Source: Bos javanicus (taxonomy: Eukaryota; Chordata; Mammalia; Artiodactyla; Bovidae). From it: a stretch of DNA of 64,000 nucleotides. Position 1 is the first letter of the stretch. Each line of letters opens with the position of its first letter. Of the stretch, positions 44,901 to 57,508 are shown in pieces. A program made the translations under genes and the position numbers. The DNA lies in the NCBI RefSeq assembly GCF_032452875.1, contig NW_026893855.1:62001-126000 (forward strand), given 5' to 3'. A model generated the notes under the pieces. That model had not been told where the DNA came from and ran no database searches. It saw nothing but the letters and a program-made list of their open reading frames with translations.

Positions 44901-47900
44901 TGGATGATCATACACTAATCATGTGACAGATCATGCACTGATCACGTGGCTGATCATGCACTGACACTGTGACTGAGCATGGACTGATCACATGACTATC
45001 GTGTAGTGATCACGTGACTTAATGGCGCTGATCATGTGACTGATCATGCACTGATCATGTTTGCTATCATACACTGATCATGTGCCTCTGGAGGCAATAA
45101 ACAAAGAGCTGAGTAGGCACGAATCAGTCAGCAGGCAATAATCATGGAACTCAGCTGTGAGGAATCATGCTGCTCAGCTGGCAATAATCAAGCAGCTGAG
45201 CAGGCAGGAATTACGCAGCACAGCTGACAATTGTCAAGCAGATGACAGGCAGGAATCGTGCAGCTCAGCTGGCAATTGTCAAGCAGATGAGCAGACAGTA
45301 ATCACGCAGCTCAGCAGGCCCAGATCACGTGACTGAGCATGCACTGTTCACGTGGCTGATCATACACTGATCACGTGATTGATCATGCACTGATCACTTG
45401 GATATCATGCACTGATCACGTGGCTGATCATACACTGTTCACGTGTCTGACCATGCACTGATCACGTGGCTGATCATACACTGCTCACGTAACTGATAAT
45501 GCACTTATCACGTGGCTATCATGCACTGAATACGTGGCTGAACATGCACTGTTCACGTGGCTGATCACACACCTGTCACGTGACATATCATGCACTGATC
45601 ACCTGGAACTCATGCACTGATCACGTGGCTGATCATACTCTGCTCACGAAACTCATCATGCACACATCACGTGGCTATCATGCACTGCTCACGTGGTTCG
45701 TCATGGAATGATCACGAAGCTACCATATACTGGTCACGTGACTGATCATGCACAGATCACGTAAATGATCATGCACTGTTCACGTGACTGATCATGTACT
45801 GATCACGTGACTGATAATGCACTGATCACGTGGCTATCATGCTCTGCTCACGTGGCTGATCATGCAACGATCACGCAGCAACCATGTAGTGGTCTCGTGA
45901 CTGATCATGCACTGATCATGTAATTGATCCTGCACTGATCACGTGGCTCATCACGCACTGATCCGGTGGCTGATCACACACGTATCACGTGACTGGTCAT
46001 GTACAGATCCCGTGACTAATCATGAAGTGATCACGTGGCTATCCTGCACTGATCACGTGGATATCATGCACTGATCACGTGGCTGATCACACACGTATCA
46101 CCTGACTGATCATGCACTGATCACGTGGCTATCATGCACTGCTCACGTGGCTGATCATGCGATGATCACGCAACTACCATGTACTGGTCACATGACTGAT
46201 CATGCACTGATCACGTGACTGATCATGCAGTGATCACGTGGCTGTCATGCACTACTCACGTGGCTGATCATGCAATGATCATGTAGCTACCATGTACAGG
46301 TCACGTGAATGATCATACACCCATCAGGTGACTGATCATGCACTGATCACGTGGCTATCATGCACTGATCACTAGACTGATCATGCACTGATCACGTCTA
46401 TATCATGCACTGATCACATGACTGCCCATGCACTGGTCACGTGGATGATCATACACTAATCATGTGACAGATCATGCACTGATCACGTGGCTGATCATGC
46501 ACTGACACTGTGACTGAGCATGGACTGATCACATGACTATCGTGTAGTGATCACGTGACTTAATGGCGCTGATCATGTGACTGATCATGCACTGATCATG
46601 TTTGCTATCATACACTGATCATGTGCCTCTGGAGGCAATAAACAAAGAGCTGAGTAGGCGCGAATCAGTCAGCAGGCAATAATCATGGAACTCAGCTGTG
46701 AGGAATCAGGCTGCTCAGCTGGCAATAATCAAGCAGCTGAGCAGGCAGGAATTACGCAGCACAGCTGACAATTGTCAAGCAGATGACAGGCAGGAATCGT
46801 GCAGCTCAGCTGGCAATTGTCAAGCAGATGAGCAGACAGTAATCACGCAGCTCAGCAGGCCCAGATCACGTGACTGAGCATGCACTGTTCACGTGGCTGA
46901 TCATACACTGATCACGTGATTGATCATGCACTGATCACTTGGATATCATGCACTGATCACGTGGCTGATCATACACTGTTCACGTGTCTGACCATGCACT
47001 GATCACGTGGCTGATCATACACTGCTCACGTAACTGATAATGCACTTATCACGTGGCTATCATGCACTGAATACGTGGCTGAACATGCACTGTTCACGTG
47101 GCTGATCACACACCTGTCACGTGACATATCATGCACTGATCACCTGGAACTCATGCACTGATCACGTGGCTGATCATACTCTGCTCACGAAACTCATCAT
47201 GCACACATCACGTGGCTATCATGCACTGCTCACGTGGTTCGTCATGGAATGATCACGAAGCTACCATATACTGGTCACGTGACTGATCATGCACAGATCA
47301 CGTAAATGATCATGCACTGTTCACGTGACTGATCATGTACTGATCGCGTGACTGATAATGCACTGATCACGTGGCTATCATGCTCTGCTCACGTGGCTGA
47401 TCATGCAACGATCACGTAGCAACCATGTAGTGGTCTCGTGACTGATCATGCACTGATCATGTAATTGATCCTGCACTGATCACGTGGCTCATCACGCACT
47501 GATCCGGTGGCTGATCACACACGTATCGCGTGACTGGTCATGTACAGATCCCGTGACTAATCAGGAAGTGATCACGTGGCTATCCTGCACTGATCACGTG
47601 GATATCATGCACTGATCACGTGGCTGATCACACACGTATCACCTGACTGATCATGCACTGATCACGTGGCTATCATGCACTGCTCACGTGGCTGATCATG
47701 CGATGATCACGCAACTACCATGTACTGGTCACATGACTGATCATGCACTGATCGCGTGACTGATCATGCAGTGATCACGTGGCTGTCATGCACTACTCAC
47801 GTGGCTGATCATGCAATGATCATGTAGCTACCATGTACAGGTCACGTGAATGATCATACACCCATCAGGTGACTGATCATGCACTGATCACGTGGCTATC

Positions 47901-50900
47901 ATGCACTGATCACTAGACTGATCATGCACTGATCACGTCTATATCATGCACTGATCACATGACTGCCCATGCACTGGTCACGTGGATGATCATACACTAA
48001 TCATGTGACAGATCATGCACTGATCACGTGGCTGATCATGCACTGACACTGTGACTGAGCATGGACTGATCACATGACTATCGTGTAGTGATCACGTGAC
48101 TTAATGGCGCTGATCATGTGACTGATCATGCACTGATCATGTTTGCTATCATACACTGATCATGTGCCTCTGGAGGCAATAAACAAAGAGCTGAGTAGGC
48201 ACGAATCAGTCAGCAGGCAATAATCATGGAACTCAGCTGTGAGGAATCATGCTGCTCAGCTGGCAATAATCAAGCAGCTGAGCAGGCAGGAATTACGCAG
48301 CACAGCTGGCAATTGTCAAGCAGATGACAGGCAGGAATCGTGCAGCTCAGCTGGCAATTGTCAAGCAGATGAGCAGACAGTAATCACGCAGCTCAGCAGG
48401 CCCAGATCACGTGACTGAGCATGCACTGTTCACGTGGCTGATCATACACTGATCACGTGATTGATCATGCACTGATCACTTGGATATCATGCACTGATCA
48501 CGTGGCTGATCATACACTGTTCACGTGTCTGACCATGCACTGATCACGTGGCTGATCATACACTGCTCACGTAACTGATAATGCACTTATCACGTGGCTA
48601 TCATGCACTGAATACGTGGCTGAACATGCACTGTTCACGTGGCTGATCACACACCTGTCACGTGACATATCATGCACTGATCACCTGGAACTCATGCACT
48701 GATCACGTGGCTGATCATACTCTGCTCACGAAACTCATCATGCACACATCACGTGGCTATCATGCACTGCTCACGTGGTTCGTCATGGAATGATCACGAA
48801 GCTACCATATACTGGTCACGTGACTGATCATGCACAGATCACGTAAATGATCATGCACTGTTCACGTGACTGATCATGTACTGATCACGTGACTGATAAT
48901 GCACTGATCACGTGGCTATCATGCTCTGCTCACGTGGCTGATCATGCAGCGATCACGTAGCAACCATGTAGTGGTCTCGTGACTGATCATGCACTGATCA
49001 TGTAATTGATCCTGCACTGATCACGTGGCTCATCACGCACTGATCCGGTGGCTGATCACACACGTATCGCGTGACTGGTCATGTACAGATCCCGTGACTA
49101 ATCATGAAGTGATCACGTGGCTATCCTGCACTGATCACGTGGATATCATGCACTGATCACGTGGCTGATCACACACGTATCACCTGACTGATCATGCACT
49201 GATCACGTGGCTATCATGCACTGCTCACGTGGCTGATCATGCGATGATCACGCAACTACCATGTACTGGTCACATGACTGATCATGCACTGATCACGTGA
49301 CTGATCATGCAGTGATCACGTGGCTGTCATGCACTACTCACGTGGCTGATCATGCAATGATCATGTAGCTACCATGTACAGGTCACGTGAATGATCATAC
49401 ACCCATCAGGTGACTGATCATGCACTGATCACGTGGCTATCATGCACTGATCACTAGACTGATCATGCACTGATCACGTCTATATCATGCACTGATCACA
49501 TGACTGCCCATGCACTGGTCACGTGGATGATCATACACTAATCATGTGACAGATCATGCACTGATCACGTGGCTGATCATGCACTGACACTGTGACTGAG
49601 CATGGACTGATCACATGACTATCGTGTAGTGATCACGTGACTTAATGGCGCTGATCATGTGACTGATCATGCACTGATCATGTTTGCTATCATACACTGA
49701 TCATGTGCCTCTGGAGGCAATAAACAAAGAGCTGAGTAGCCACGAATCAGTCAGCAGGCAATAATCATGGAACTCAGCTGTGAGGAATCATGCTGCTCAG
49801 CTGGCAATAATCAAGCAGCTGAGCAGGCAGGAATTACGCAGCACAGCTGACAATTGTCAAGCAGATGACAGGCAGGAATCGTGCAGCTCAGCTGGCAATT
49901 GTCAAGCAGATGAGCAGACAGTAATCACGCAGCTCAGCAGGCCCAGATCACGTGACTGAGCATGCACTGTTCACGTGGCTGATCATACACTGATCACGTG
50001 ATTGATCATGCACTGATCACTTGGATATCATGCACTGATCACGTGGCTGATCATACACTGTTCACGTGTCTGACCATGCACTGATCACGTGGCTGATCAT
50101 ACACTGCTCACGTAACTGATAATGCACTTATCACGTGGCTATCATGCACTGAATACGTGGCTGAACATGCACTGTTCACGTGGCTGATCACACACCTGTC
50201 ACGTGACATATCATGCACTGATCACCTGGAACTCATGCACTGATCACGTGGCTGATCATACTCTGCTCACGAAACTCATCATGCACACATCACGTGGCTA
50301 TCATGCACTGCTCACGTGGTTCGTCATGGAATGATCACGAAGCTACCATATACTGGTCACGTGACTGATCATGCACAGATCACGTAAATGATCATGCACT
50401 GTTCACGTGACTGATCATGTACTGATCACGTGACTGATAATGCACTGATCACGTGGCTATCATGCTCTGCTCACGTGGCTGATCATGCAACGATCACGTA
50501 GCAACCATGTAGTGGTCTCGTGACTGATCATGCACTGATCATGTAATTGATCCTGCACTGATCACGTGGCTCATCACGCACTGATCCGGTGGCTGATCAC
50601 ACACGTATCACGTGACTGGTCATGTACAGATCCCGTGACTAATCATGAAGTGATCACGTGGCTATCCTGCACTGATCACGTGGATATCATGCACTGATCA
50701 CGTGGCTGATCACACACGTATCACCTGACTGATCATGCACTGATCGCGTGGCTATCATGCACTGCTCACGTGGCTGATCATGCGATGATCACGCAACTAC
50801 CATGTACTGGTCACATGACTGATCATGCACTGATCACGTGACTGATCATGCAGTGATCACGTGGCTGTCATGCACTACTCACGTGGCTGATCATGCAATG

Positions 50901-51252
50901 ATCATGTAGCTACCATGTACAGGTCACGTGAATGATCATACACCCATCAGGTGACTGATCATGCACTGATCACGTGGCTATCATGCACTGATCACTAGAC
51001 TGATCATGCACTGATCACGTCTATATCATGCACTGATCACATGACTGCCCATGCACTGGTCACGTGGATGATCATACACTAATCATGTGACAGATCATGC
51101 ACTGATCACGTGGCTGATCATGCACTGACACTGTGACTGAGCATGGACTGATCACATGACTATCGTGTAGTGATCACGTGACTTAATGGCGCTGATCATG
51201 TGACTGATCATGCACTGATCATGTTTGCTATCATACACTGATCATGTGCCTC

Positions 51253-52787
51253 TGGAGGCAATAAACAAAGAGCTGAGTAGGCACGAATCAGTCAGCAGGC
51301 AATAATCATGGAACTCAGCTGTGAGGAATCATGCTGCTCAGCTGGCAATAATCAAGCAGCTGAGCAGGCAGGAATTACGCAGCACAGCTGACAATTGTCA
51401 AGCAGATGACAGGCAGGAATCGTGCAGCTCAGCTGGCAATTGTCAAGCAGATGAGCAGACAGTAATCACGCAGCTCAGCGGGCCCAGATCACGTGACTGA
51501 GCATGCACTGTTCACGTGGCTGATCATGCACTGATCGCGTGATTGATCATGCACTGATCACTTGGATATCATGCACTGATCACGTGGCTGATCATACACT
51601 GTTCACGTGTCTGACCATGCACTGATCACGTGGCTGATCATACACTGCTCACGTAACTGATAATGCACTTATCACGTGGCTATCATGCACTGAATCGTGG
51701 CTGAACATGCACTGTTCACGTGGCTGATCACACACCTGTCACGTGACATATCATGCACTGATCACCTGGAACTCATGCACTGATCACGTGGCTGATCATA
51801 CTCTGCTCACGAAACTCATCATGCACACATCACGTGGCTATCATGCACTGCTCACGTGGTTCGTCATGGAATGATCACGGCTACCATATACTGGTCACGT
51901 GACTGATCATGCACAGATCACGTAAATGATCATGCACTGTTCACGTGACTGATCATGTACTGATCACGTGACTGATAATGCACTGATCACGTGGCTATCA
52001 TGCTCTGCTCACGTGGCTGATCATGCAACGATCACGTAGCAACCATGTAGTGGTCTCGTGACTGATCATGCACTGATCATGTAATTGATCCTGCACTGAT
52101 CACGTGGCTCATCACGCACTGATCCGGTGGCTGATCACACACGTATCGCGTGACTGGTCATGTACAGATCCCGTGACTAATCATGAAGTGATCACGTGGC
52201 TATCCTGCACTGATCACGTGGATATCATGCACTGATCACGTGGCTGATCACACACGTATCACCTGACTGATCATGCACTGATCACGTGGCTATCATGCAC
52301 TGCTCACGTGGCTGATCATGCGATGATCACGCAACTACCATGTACTGGTCACATGACTGATCATGCACTGATCACGTGACTGATCATGCAGTGATCACGT
52401 GGCTGTCATGCACTACTCACGTGGCTGATCATGCAATGATCATGTAGCTACCATGTACAGGTCACGTGAATGATCATACACCCATCAGGTGACTGATCAT
52501 GCACTGATCACGTGGCTATCATGCACTGATCACTAGACTGATCATGCACTGATCACGTCTATATCATGCACTGATCACATGACTGCCCATGCACTGGTCA
52601 CGTGGATGATCATACACTAATCATGTGACAGATCATGCACTGATCACGTGGCTGATCATGCACTGACACTGTGACTGAGCATGGACTGATCACATGACTA
52701 TGTAGTGATCACGTGACTTAATGGCGCTGATCATGTGACTGATCATGCACTGATCATGTTTGCTATCATACACTGATCATGTGCCTC
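51253..52787. repeat. HOR unit U34 with three small deletions (1535 bp)
   Basis: Losses of 1 bp near 51695 (GAATCGTGG for GAATACGTGG), 2 bp near 51879 (ATCACGGCTACC for ATCACGAAGCTACC) and 3 bp near 52700 (GACTATGTAGTG for GACTATCGTGTAGTG). It is next to the larger deletion in U35. Confidence 0.85.
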
Positions 52788-54260
52788 TGGAGGCAATAAA
52801 CAAAGAGCTGAGTAGGCACGAATCAGTCAGCAGGCAATAATCATGGAACTCAGCTGTGAGGAATCATGCTGCTCAGCTGGCAATAATCAAGCAGCTGAGC
52901 AGGCAGGAATTCCGCAGCACAGCTGACAATTGTCAAGCAGATGACAGGCAGGAATCGTGCAGCTCAGCTGGCAATTGTCAAGCAGATGAGCAGACAGTAA
53001 TCACGCAGCTCAGCAGGCTCAGATCACGTGACTGAGCATGCACTGTTCGCGTGGCTGATCATACACTGATCACGTGATCTGACCATGCACTGATCACGTG
53101 GCTGATCATACACTGATCACGTGGCTGATCATGCACTGATCACGTGGCTATCATGCACTGATACGTGGCTGAACATGCACTGTTCACGTGGCTGATCACA
53201 CACCTGTCACGTGACATATCATGCACTGATCACCTGGAACTCATGCACTGATCACGTGGCTGATCATACTCTGCTCACGAAACTCATCATGCACACATCA
53301 CGTGGCTATCATGCACTGCTCACGTGGTTCGTCATGGAATGATCACGAAGCTACCATATACTGGTCACGTGACTGATCATGCACAGATCACGTAAATGAT
53401 CATGCACTGTTCACGTGACTGATCATGTACTGATCACGTGACTGATCATGCACTGATCACGTGGCTATCATGCTCTGCTCACGTGGCTGATCATGCAACG
53501 ATCACGTAGCAACCATGTAGTGGTCTCGTGACTGATCATGCACTGATCATGTAATTGATCCTGCACTGATCACGTGGCTCATCACGCACTGATCCGGTGG
53601 CTGATCACACACGTATCGCGTGACTGGTCATGTACAGATCCCGTGACTAATCATGAAGTGATCACGTGGCTATCCTGCACTGATCACGTGGATATCATGC
53701 ACTGATCACGTGGCTGATCACACACGTATCACCTGACTGATCATGCACTGATCGCGTGGCTATCATGCACTGCTCACGTGGCTGATCATGCGATGATCGC
53801 GCAACTACCATGTACTGGTCACATGACTGATCATGCACTGATCACGTGACTGATCATGCAGTGATCACGTGGCTGTCATGCACTACTCACGTGGCTGATC
53901 ATGCAATGATCATGTAGCTACCATGTACAGGTCACGTGAATGATCATACACCCATCAGGTGACTGATCATGCACTGATCACGTGGCTATCATGCACTGAT
54001 CACTAGACTGATCATGCACTGATCACGTCTATATCATGCACTGATCACATGACTGCCCATGCACTGGTCACGTGGATGATCATACACTAATCATGTGACA
54101 GATCATGCACTGATCACGTGGCTGATCATGCACTGACACTGTGACTGAGCATGGACTGATCACATGACTATCGTGTAGTGATCACGTGACTTAATGGCGC
54201 TGATCATGTGACTGATCATGCACTGATCATGTTTGCTATCATACACTGATCATGTGCCTC
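52788..54260. repeat. HOR unit U35 with ~68-bp loss (1473 bp)
   Basis: Near 53072-53083 the first half of monomer 3 (GATCACGTGAT) joins the second half of monomer 6 (CTGACCATGCACT). This removes 67 bp, about three monomers, and leaves one phase-correct fused monomer. A separate 1-bp loss (CTGATACGTGG) follows. Monomer 8 is also replaced by the consensus form GATCACGTGGCTGATC instead of GCTCACGTAACTGATAATG. The pattern fits unequal crossover plus conversion between monomers. Confidence 0.88.
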
Positions 54261-57200
54261 TGGAGGCAATAAACAAAGAGCTGAGTAGGCGCGAATCAGT
54301 CAGCAGGCAATAATCATGGAACTCAGCTGTGAGGAATCATGCTGCTCAGCTGGCAATAATCAAGCAGCTGAGCAGGCAGGAATTACGCAGCACAGCTGGC
54401 AATTGTCAAGCAGATGACAGGCAGGAGTCGTGCAGCTCAGCTGGCAATTGTCAAGCAGATGAGCAGACAGTAATCACGCAGCTCAGCAGGCCCAGATCAC
54501 GTGACTGAGCATGCACTGTTCACGTGGCTGATCATACACTGATCACGTGATTGATCATGCACTGATCACTTGGATATCATGCACTGATCACGTGGCTGAT
54601 CATACACTGTTCACGTGTCTGACCATGCACTGATCACGTGGCTGATCATACACTGCTCACGTAACTGATAATGCACTTATCACGTGGCTATCATGCACTG
54701 ATACGTGGCTGAACATGCACTGTTCACGTGGCTGATCACACACCTGTCACGTGACATATCATGCACTGATCACCTGGAACTCATGCACTGATCACGTGGC
54801 TGATCATACTCTGCTCACGAAACTCATCATGCACACATCACGTGGCTATCATGCACTGCTCACGTGGTTCGTCATGGAATGATCACGACGCTACCATATA
54901 CTGGTCACGTGACTGATCATGCACAGATCACGTAAATGATCATGCACTGTTCACGTGACTGATCATGTACTGATCACGTGACTGATCATGCACTGATCAC
55001 GTGGCTATCATGCTCTGCTCACGTGGCTGATCATGCAGCGATCACGTAGCAACCATGTAGTGGTCTCGTGACTGATCATGCACTGATCATGTAATTGATC
55101 CTGCACTGATCACGTGGCTCATCACGCACTGATCCGGTGGCTGATCACACCCGTATCACGTGACTGGTCATGTACAGATCCCGTGACTAATCATGAAGTG
55201 ATCACGTGGCTATCCTGCACTGATCACGTGGATATCATGCACTGATCACGTGGCTGATCACACACGTATCACCTGACTGATCATGCACTGATCACGTGGC
55301 TATCATGCACTGCTCACGTGGCTGATCATGCGATGATCACGCAACTTCCATGTACTGGTCACATGACTGATCATGCACTGATCACGTGACTGATCATGCA
55401 GTGATCACGTGGCTGTCATGCACTACTCACGTGGCTGATCATGCAATGATCATGTAGCTACCATGTACAGGTCGCGTGAATGATCATACACCCATCAGGT
55501 GACTGATCATGCACTGATCACGTGGCTATCATGCACTGATCACTGGACTGATCATGCACTGATCACGTCTATATCATGCACTGATCACATGACTGCCCAT
55601 GCACTGGTCACGTGGATGATCATACACTAATCATGTGACAGATCATGCACTGATCACGTGGCTGATCATGCACTGACACTGTGACTGAGCATGGACTGAT
55701 CACATGACTATCGTGTAGTGATCACGTGACTTAATGGCGCTGATCATGTGACTGATCATGCACTGATCATGTTTGCTATCATACACTGATCATGTGCCTC
55801 TGGAGGCAATAAACAAAGAGCTGAGTAGGCACGAATCAGTCAGCAGGCAATAATCATGGAACTCAGCTGTGAGGAATCATGCTGCTCAGCTGGCAATAAT
55901 CAAGCAGCTGAGCAGGCAGGAATTACGCGGCACAGCTGGCAATTGTCAAGCAGATGACAGGCAGGAATCGTGCAGCTCAGCTGGCAATTGTCAAGCAGAT
56001 GAGCAGACAGTAATCACGCAGCTCAGCAGGCCCAGATCGCGTGACTGAGCATGCACTGTTCACGTGGCTGATCATACACTGATCACGTGATTGATCATGC
56101 ACTGATCACTTGGATATCATGCACTGATCACGTGGCTGATCATACACTGTTCACGTGTCTGACCATGCACTGATCACGTGGCTGATCATACACTGCTCAC
56201 GTAACTGATAATGCACTTATCACGTGGCTATCATGCACTGAATACGTGGCTGAACATGCACTGTTCACGTGGCTGATCACACACCTGTCACGTGACATAT
56301 CATGCACTGATCACCTGGAACTCATGCACTGATCACGTGGCTGATCATACTCTGCTCACGAAACTCATCATGCACACATCACGTGGCTATCATGCACTGC
56401 TCACGTGGTTCGTCATGGAATGATCACGAAGCTACCATATACTGGTCACGTGACTGATCATGCACAGATCACGTAAATGATCATGCACTGTTCACGTGAC
56501 TGATCATGTACTGATCGCGTGACTGATAATGCACTGATCACGTGGCTATCATGCTCTGCTCACGTGGCTGATCATGCAGCGATCACGTAGCAACCATGTA
56601 GTGGTCTCGTGACTGATCATGCACTGATCATGTAATTGATCCTGCACTGATCACGTGGCTCATCACGCACTGATCCGGTGGCTGATCACACACGTATCAC
56701 GTGACTGGTCATGTACAGATCCCGTGACTAATCATGAAGTGATCACGTGGCTATCCTGCACTGATCACGTGGATATCATGCACTGATCACGTGGCTGATC
56801 ACACACGTATCACCTGACTGATCATGCACTGATCACGTGGCTATCATGCACTGCTCACGTGGCTGATCATGCGATGATCACGCAACTACCATGTACTGGT
56901 CACATGACTGATCATGCACTGATCACGTGACTGATCATGCAGTGATCACGTGGCTGTCATGCACTACTCACGTGGCTGATCATGCAATGATCGTATAGCT
57001 ACCATGTACAGGTCACGTGAATGATCATACACCCATCAGGTGACTGATCATGCACTGATCACGTGGCTATCATGCACTGATCACTAGACCGATCATGCAC
57101 TGATCACGTCTATATCATGCACTGATCACATGACTGCCCATGCACTGGTCACGTGGATGATCATACACTAATCATGTGACAGATCATGCACTGATCACGT

Positions 57201-57340
57201 GGCTGATCATGCACTGACACTGTGACTGAGCATGGACTGATCACATGACTATCGTGTAGTGATCACGTGACTTAATGGCGCTGATCATGTGACTGATCAT
57301 GCACTGATCATGTTTGCTATCATACACTGATCATGTGCCT

Positions 57341-57508
57341 GGCATACAAATCAGCAAGATCAGCAGCAATCCATGAGATCATGCTCATCATGCTGATCAT
57401 GCTGATCAGCTGGCAGGCAGGATCACGCAGCTGACAGGCAGGATGCAGGGAATCACGCAGCTCAGCTGGCAATGTCAAGCAGAGATCACAGTAATGCAGC
57501 TCAGCACT
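57341..57508. repeat. Degenerate divergent block at array-1/array-2 junction
   Basis: Array 1 stops matching after TCATGTGCCT at 57340. The next 168 bp are a shortened, scrambled version of the divergent block. AATCACGCAGCTCAGCTGGC (57453-57472) and TCAAGCAGA are recognisable, but the left part is reworked with triplets of ATCATGCTG/GATCATGCT type. No LTR is present, although this is the position where array 2 carries one. A minus-strand open frame of 77 codons across it is not credible as a gene. Confidence 0.75.

Larger units (their letters stand above)
1..57340. repeat. Array 1: 1541-bp higher-order satellite repeat, 37 full units
   Basis: This is a tandem array of a 1541-bp unit made of 22-24 bp monomers that begin GATCACGTG and end GATCATGCACT. 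The anchor TGGAGGCAATAAAC occurs once per unit, at 421, 1962, 3502, 5043, 6584, 8125, 9666, 11207, 12748, 14289, 15830, 17370, 18911, 20452, 21993, 23533, 25068, 26609, 28141, 29682, 31223, 32764, 34304, 35844, 37385, 38925, 40466, 42007, 43548, 45089, 46630, 48171, 49712, 51253, 52788, 54261 and 55801. I number the units U1-U37 from these anchors. Most intervals are exactly 1541 or 1540; exceptions are U16 (1535), U18 (1532), U34 (1535) and U35 (1473). All units share one orientation, and no transposon or unrelated sequence interrupts them. Units differ by only a handful of substitutions, so the amplification or homogenisation is recent. The monomer matches my recollection of the 23-bp prototype of bovine 1.706 satellite. 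That satellite was described with a longer unit (about 2.35 kb), so this HOR may be a different member. Confidence 0.97.
26609..57340. repeat. Domain 3 of array 1 (U18-U37)
   Basis: Units here read AACTGATAATGCACTTATC at monomers 8-9 (shortened in U18, rebuilt in U35). They carry CACTGGTCACGTGGATG and TATCGTGTAG. U25 is an exception with TATCATGTAG near 38832, and U34 has a deletion at that site. Most also carry GACTGATAATGC in monomer 22. Substitutions of A to G immediately before CG become common towards the right end. Confidence 0.8.

Noticed and set aside
1..57340. Unit length 1541 = 67 x 23, suggesting exactly 67 perfect 23-mers
   Set aside because: Hand parsing gives about 68 monomers with many 22-mers, two 24-mers and one 18-mer, so the exact product is arithmetic coincidence.
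1..57340. CRISPR-like direct repeats
   Set aside because: The repeats are contiguous with no unique spacers, and the sequence is mammalian-type satellite with an ERV LTR.
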